NCBI RefSeq assembly: GCF_013408655.1
Contig: NZ_JACCBP010000001.1
Coordinates: forward strand, 2,790,001 to 2,854,000
Direction: 5' to 3'
Origin: Pigmentiphaga litoralis
GTDB taxonomy: Bacteria; Pseudomonadota; Gammaproteobacteria; Burkholderiales; Burkholderiaceae_B
Length of the DNA stretch: 64,000 nucleotides
In this document: piece by piece, positions 60,550 to 64,000 of the stretch
Layout: every line of letters starts with the position of its first letter
Position numbering within the stretch: position 1 is the stretch's first letter
The notes under the pieces: generated by a model
What the model was told of the DNA's origin: nothing
Databases searched by the model: none
What the model saw: the letters and a program-made list of their open reading frames with translations, nothing else
Program-made: the position numbers and the translations under genes

Positions 60550-61215
60550 ATGGCCAGAATGAAATTTGTCTGTGACGCGGAGCGTTGCATCGAGTGCAAC
60601 GCGTGCGTCACGGCATGCAAGAACGAACACGAAGTGCCCTGGGGCGTGAACCGCCGCCGGGTCGTCACCCTGAACGATGGCATCCCGGGCGAAAAGTCCA
60701 TTTCGGTCGCCTGTATGCACTGCAGCGACGCGCCCTGTATGGCCGTCTGCCCGGTGAACTGCTTCTATCGCACCGACGAAGGCGTCGTGCTGCACGACAA
60801 GGACGTCTGCATCGGCTGCGGCTACTGCTCGTACGCCTGTCCGTTCGGCGCGCCGCAGTTCCCGTCGCAAGGCACCTTTGGTGTCCGCGGCAAGATGGAC
60901 AAGTGCACCTTCTGCGCCGGTGGCCCGGAAGCGCACGGCAGCGAAGCCGAATTCGAAAAGTACGGCCGCAATCGTCTGGCCGAAGGCAAGCTGCCGGCCT
61001 GCGCCGAAATGTGCTCGACCAAGGCCTTGCTCGCCGGTGACGGCGACGTGGTTGCCGACATCTTCCGCACCCGCGTGGTGGCGCGTGGCAAGGGCGCCGA
61101 AGTCTGGGGCTGGGGCACCGCCTACGGCTCGCGCCAGGCTGGCCAGCCGTCGCAACAGCAGCAACAGGCCGGCACCGCCGCGCCCGCCGCTGCCGCACCG
61201 GGAACCAAGCCATGA
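60550..61215 (+). CDS. fdhB: Formate dehydrogenase iron-sulfur subunit (four 4Fe-4S)
   Basis: This 221-residue electron-transfer subunit has Cys groups of the DmsB/FdnH type: CIECNACVTACKNE, CMHCSDAPCMAVCP, CIGCGYCSYACPFG and CTFC...CAEMCSTKA, giving four cubanes in a wire from FdhA to cytochrome b. There is no signal peptide or C-terminal membrane helix, so it should be co-exported with FdhA and the Tat signal of the latter. The C-terminus is a Gln/Ala/Pro-rich tail (about 195-221) absent from shorter homologues. It overlaps the lipoprotein gene by 4 nt. Confidence 0.95.
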   Translation: MARMKFVCDAERCIECNACVTACKNEHEVPWGVNRRRVVTLNDGIPGEKSISVACMHCSDAPCMAVCPVNCFYRTDEGVVLHDKDVCIGCGYCSYACPFGAPQFPSQGTFGVRGKMDKCTFCAGGPEAHGSEAEFEKYGRNRLAEGKLPACAEMCSTKALLAGDGDVVADIFRTRVVARGKGAEVWGWGTAYGSRQAGQPSQQQQQAGTAAPAAAAPGTKP

Positions 61216-61439
61216 TCAAGCACGCCATGATCGTGTCGCTGGCCGCGCTTGCGCTGGCCGGCTGCACCGAACACAAGCAGGAACTGCATTCCAACGCGAA
61301 CTACCAGCAGGCCTACAAGGGCACCGGCAGCAAGTTCGTGCAGCCGGGCTGGACGCCGGGTGACCGCAATAGCTGGGAGCAGGAATTGAAGGTTCGGGCC
61401 CAGCAAGGTCAGAACGAGTACAACAAGACGACCCACTGA
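61212..61439 (+). CDS. Small lipoprotein inside the formate dehydrogenase operon
   Basis: This 75-residue protein has a lipoprotein signal with lipobox LAGC, Cys18. The mature 58 residues are polar (EHKQELHSNANYQQAYKGTGSKFVQPGWTPGDRNSWEQEL) and end KTTH. No domain is recognised. Its ATG overlaps the fdhB stop (ATGA) and it ends 12 nt before the cytochrome b gene, so production is tied to the complex. It may anchor or stabilise the periplasmic FdhAB unit at the membrane; this is inference. Confidence 0.8.
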   Translation: MIKHAMIVSLAALALAGCTEHKQELHSNANYQQAYKGTGSKFVQPGWTPGDRNSWEQELKVRAQQGQNEYNKTTH

Positions 61440-61451
61440 CCGGAGAGCGGC

Positions 61452-62789
61452 ATGATACGGTCATCCTTCGCAACACTGCTCCTGGGCGCGGCGCTGCTGT
61501 CGCCCGCGGGCGCGCAGACCGCGGATCCGTCCGTGAGTCCTGCTACGGGTCCCGCAGCAACCTCGCCGGCCACCACGCCCGCGCCCAGTTCGGCACCGCT
61601 GCAAGCGCCGGTGGCGCGCGACGCCCAGCCGGGTTCCACGGCCAACCCGACGGCTGCGCCCCCTTCGAACATGCCGACCACGGCATCGCCGACGGGTGCA
61701 CCCACCACGGGCGCCGGCAGCCTGGGCGGCATCCAGAGCACCAACATCTTTGAAGTCAAACCCGATGCCAGTGCGGATCCGGGTTACGCCGAGCAGAACA
61801 ACGCCCAGCGCGGCCGCGTCCAGCCGGGCAACAACGCGCCCATCTGGCGGGAAGTCAATTCCGGCAAGCCGGGATACTCCAGCCTGCCGCACAGCCAGGC
61901 GCCCGAAGCCGGCATCCTGATCCAGAAGTTCACGCAGTACCCCGGATCGATGTTCACGACCGCGGGCGAAGCGTGGCGCCAGACGCGCAACAACTGGCTG
62001 ATTCCGTACGGCGGCGCGCTGATGCTGATCGTGCTGGTGGCGATCCTGCTGTTCTACTTCGCCAAGGGCCCGATCAAGGTCCACGGCAAGCCGACCGGCC
62101 GCCTGATCGAACGCTTCACGTACTTTGAACGCGCCTGCCACTGGGTCAACGCGATCGCCTTCTGCATTCTGGCGATCTCGGGCATCGTGATGGCCTTCGG
62201 CAAGTTCTTTGCCCTGCCCATCCTGGGCGGCCAGATCTTCGGGCCGATCACCTGGGTGCTCAAGACCATCCACAACTTCGTCGGCCCGGCATTCGTCGTG
62301 TCGCTGATCGTGATGTTCTTCGCCTTCGTGCGCGACAACTTCCCGGACAAGTCGGACTGGCTGTGGATCCGCAAGGGCGGTGGCCTGTTCAACGGCGAAC
62401 ACGTGCCCGCCGGCCGCTTCAACGCCGGTGAAAAGCTGGTGTTCTGGGGCGGCGTGCTGTTCCTGGGCATCTTCGTGACGTTGTCCGGCCTGTTCCTCGA
62501 CCACCTGCTGCCGGTCGGCGAATACACACGCGGCAACATGCAGATCGCGCACATGGTCCACGCCGTGGCGACCATCCTGATGATGTGCATGATCATGGGC
62601 CATATCTACCTCGGTACGTTCGGCATGAACGGCGCCTATCGCGCCATGAAGACCGGCTACGTCGACGAGACCTGGGCCCGTGAACACCACGAAATCTGGT
62701 ACGACGACATCAAGGCAGGGAAGATCCCTGCGCAACGCACGCCTGACCCGTCGGTGGCCAAGACCCCGACCCGTCCGGCCCGTGCCTGA
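61452..62789 (+). CDS. fdhC: Formate dehydrogenase cytochrome b556 subunit with extended N-terminus
   Basis: This 445-residue protein has a signal peptide (RSSFATLLLGAALLSPAGAQ), then about 150 periplasmic residues, the first 80 of them Pro/Thr/Ala/Ser-rich, then a first helix (MLIVLVAILLFYFAKGPI) and a four-helix cytochrome b domain. Haem-ligand candidates are His in FERACHWVNA, KTIHNFVGP, QIAHMVHA and MGHIYLG. It passes formate-derived electrons to quinone. E. coli FdnI/FdoI subunits are about 210-220 residues; the added exported N-terminal part is typical of a group found in Burkholderiales. GGAGAG lies upstream of the ATG. Confidence 0.92.
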   Translation: MIRSSFATLLLGAALLSPAGAQTADPSVSPATGPAATSPATTPAPSSAPLQAPVARDAQPGSTANPTAAPPSNMPTTASPTGAPTTGAGSLGGIQSTNIFEVKPDASADPGYAEQNNAQRGRVQPGNNAPIWREVNSGKPGYSSLPHSQAPEAGILIQKFTQYPGSMFTTAGEAWRQTRNNWLIPYGGALMLIVLVAILLFYFAKGPIKVHGKPTGRLIERFTYFERACHWVNAIAFCILAISGIVMAFGKFFALPILGGQIFGPITWVLKTIHNFVGPAFVVSLIVMFFAFVRDNFPDKSDWLWIRKGGGLFNGEHVPAGRFNAGEKLVFWGGVLFLGIFVTLSGLFLDHLLPVGEYTRGNMQIAHMVHAVATILMMCMIMGHIYLGTFGMNGAYRAMKTGYVDETWAREHHEIWYDDIKAGKIPAQRTPDPSVAKTPTRPARA

Positions 62790-62804
62790 ACGAGATCCAC
62801 GATC

Positions 62805-63275
62805 ATGAAAAAATCGCTATTCGTTGTGCTGCTCGTGGCGGCCATGCCCGTCATGGCCAAGCTGCCGGCTCCGACGCCCGAGCTCAAGGCCAAGAGCGCC
62901 GAAACCGCCGCCAAGCAGGCCTGGCAGGCCAAGGTGGACGGCTACCAGCTGTGCCAGTCGCAAGACAAGGTGGCGGCGGCCTATCGCACCAGCGCGCAGG
63001 CCGCCGGCAAGCCGGTCGGCCCGGTCGTGGCCACGCCGCCCTGCTCGGACCCGGGTGAATTCAAGTATGTGAATACCGACCTGGACCAGCGCCCGCTGGA
63101 AGCCGCTGGCGCCCATTCGCCGGCCACCCCTGCCGCCAGCCCGCACAACACGCGCGAGACGGATGCAGGCAGCAAGACGTCGGGCGGCGACACGGCCCCG
63201 GCCGCGCAGTCCAGCCAGCCCGCCACCGTCAAGGAACCGTCCACGCGCAATTCGGCGGAACCGTCCAAGAAGTAA
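62805..63275 (+). CDS. Small secreted protein at the end of the fdh operon
   Basis: This 156-residue protein has a signal peptide KKSLFVVLLVAAMPVMA. The mature N-terminal half (KAKSAETAAKQAWQAKVDGYQLCQSQDKVAAAYR) is helical with two Cys (LCQS, PPCSDPGEF) that could form a disulfide or bind metal; the C-terminal 65 residues are a disordered Ala/Pro/Ser/Thr tail. No known family. It lies 15 nt after the cytochrome b gene and before a terminator, hence part of the operon. A role in assembly or periplasmic electron transfer is only positional. Confidence 0.75.
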   Translation: MKKSLFVVLLVAAMPVMAKLPAPTPELKAKSAETAAKQAWQAKVDGYQLCQSQDKVAAAYRTSAQAAGKPVGPVVATPPCSDPGEFKYVNTDLDQRPLEAAGAHSPATPAASPHNTRETDAGSKTSGGDTAPAAQSSQPATVKEPSTRNSAEPSKK

Positions 63276-63309
63276 TGCGTGCCAGGAAGGCCGGCTCAAC
63301 GCCGTGCCT

Positions 63310-64000
63310 TCATGCCTCGTCGGAAAGCGCCTGCGGTCGGGGCGCTTTTTTATTGGGAAAGTCCCACCACGACAGCACCCGGTTCATGGCCAGCACTTCG
63401 CCGGTATGGGACGGCTCGTAACCCGGCATCCGCGCCAGGTGCTGCTGCCATGCCTCGCTGCGCAGCACGCCCAGCAAGGCCTGCGTGGCGGGCAGATCCA
63501 GGGTGGATTTCAGGCAGACCAGAAAGTAGTTTTCCTGGCGCAGCGGCACGAAATCCAGGCCCTGCGCGTGCGCGGCCAGCTGGATGCCCAAGGCGGCGTC
63601 CGCGGCCCCCGACGCCACGGCATGGGCCACCGCCGCGTGCGAAGGCTCGGTCTGTTCGTAGCCCACGATGTCGCCTGGCGCGATGCCTTCATCGGCCAGC
63701 AATTCGTCCAGCAGCAGGCGCGTGCCCGTGCCCTTGGGCCGGTTCACGAAGCGCACGCCGGGCCGCGTCAGGTCCTGCAGGGTCATCAGGCTGCGCGGGT
63801 TGCCGCGCGCCACCATCAGCCCCTGCGTGCGCCGCGCAAAGCCGATCAGCTTGTGCTGCCCGGGTTGCAGCAGCGGCTTGTAGGTGCGTTCCGACAAGGA
63901 CCCGGTGGCGGGCGCCAGGGTGGTGTGAAAGCCCGCCATTTCACAGCGGCCTTCGTTCAATGCGCCAATGGCATCGACGCTGCCCGTGAACCGGATATCC
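63310..64000 (-). CDS. Substrate-binding-domain regulator (molybdate-type PBP domain), 5' end outside window
   Basis: The visible 229 codons are the C-terminal part: RFTGSVDAIGALNEGRCEMAGFHTT, then LIGFARRTQGLMVARGNPRSLMTLQDL, RFVNRPKGTGTRLLLDELL, AVASGAADAALGIQLAAHAQGLDFVPLRQENYFLVC and a C-terminal WWDFPNKKAP. This is the periplasmic-type fold (PBP_like/ModA-like) found behind an N-terminal ModE/LysR-like HTH in one-component regulators next to molybdoenzymes. The HTH would lie beyond the right edge. It is convergent with the fdh operon. Control of fdh or molybdate genes is inferred. Confidence 0.75.
   Translation of the reverse strand, partial: DIRFTGSVDAIGALNEGRCEMAGFHTTLAPATGSLSERTYKPLLQPGQHKLIGFARRTQGLMVARGNPRSLMTLQDLTRPGVRFVNRPKGTGTRLLLDELLADEGIAPGDIVGYEQTEPSHAAVAHAVASGAADAALGIQLAAHAQGLDFVPLRQENYFLVCLKSTLDLPATQALLGVLRSEAWQQHLARMPGYEPSHTGEVLAMNRVLSWWDFPNKKAPRPQALSDEA
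63324..63352 (+). terminator. Rho-independent terminator of the fdh operon
   Basis: An 8-bp stem AAAGCGCC / GGCGCTTT with a 9-nt loop is followed by a T-run. It overlaps the last codons of the convergent regulator gene. Confidence 0.85.

Overview
This is 64 kb of a GC-rich bacterial chromosome with dense gene packing. The content fits a betaproteobacterium of the order Burkholderiales, most like Alcaligenaceae (Bordetella / Achromobacter / Pigmentiphaga type). The reasons are four Bug-family periplasmic binding proteins plus a TctBA transporter, the DUF3460-scpA-panC order, zapA followed by a betaproteobacterial-type 6S RNA, and a formate dehydrogenase locus with DUF3305 and DUF3306. The genus is inferred. 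I see no prophage, insertion sequence, integrase, tRNA, rRNA or CRISPR array.

Layout. 0-3.6 kb: a czcICBA-type metal efflux operon on the minus strand; the RND pump gene runs off the left edge. 3.7-6.5 kb: gcvT and gcvH without gcvP, behind a lipoprotein-like alpha/beta hydrolase. 6.6-9.7 kb: a LolC/E permease, then a MarR regulator divergent from an MFS drug exporter with a 20-bp palindrome between them. 9.7-13.9 kb: a catabolic module of amidohydrolase, TauE/SafE exporter and Bug protein, divergent from a GntR/UTRA regulator whose start codon lies inside a 24-bp palindrome. 13.8-18.5 kb: Nudix hydrolase, BaiN-type flavoprotein, Orn/Lys/Arg decarboxylase and dcd. 18.6-21.3 kb: TetR regulator, cupin protein and Bug protein. 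21.3-22.0 kb: a non-coding block of nested inverted repeats. 22.0-28.1 kb: tamA-tamB outer membrane assembly genes. 28.4-30.2 kb: CorC/HlyC-type protein and a small membrane protein. 30.3-33.5 kb: Bug protein, GalD/PrpF-type isomerase and a LysR regulator.

33.5-41.9 kb is mostly housekeeping: metG, DUF6356, DUF3460, scpA, panC, a coiled-coil ORF, zapA, 6S RNA, a TauE/SafE protein, a SIMPL protein and lgt. 42.0-49.2 kb: cytochrome c, msrA, a branched-chain amino acid binding protein, a Bug protein, an HTH-only LuxR-type regulator divergent from tctBA, and a beta-hydroxyacid dehydrogenase.

49.2-64 kb forms one functional unit around a molybdenum formate dehydrogenase. mobA-moeA-mobB (minus strand) make and attach the bis-MGD cofactor. 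mrp, DUF3305, DUF3306, a 705-residue polyferredoxin and a TorD chaperone precede a terminator. The structural set follows: small Tat protein, catalytic subunit with Cys in place of Sec, four-cluster Fe-S subunit, small lipoprotein, cytochrome b subunit and small secreted protein. A molybdate-binding-domain regulator at the right edge faces the operon. The least described parts of the window are the repeat block at 21.4-21.8 kb, the two small exported proteins inside the fdh operon, and the tailed LuxR-type regulator beside tctBA.
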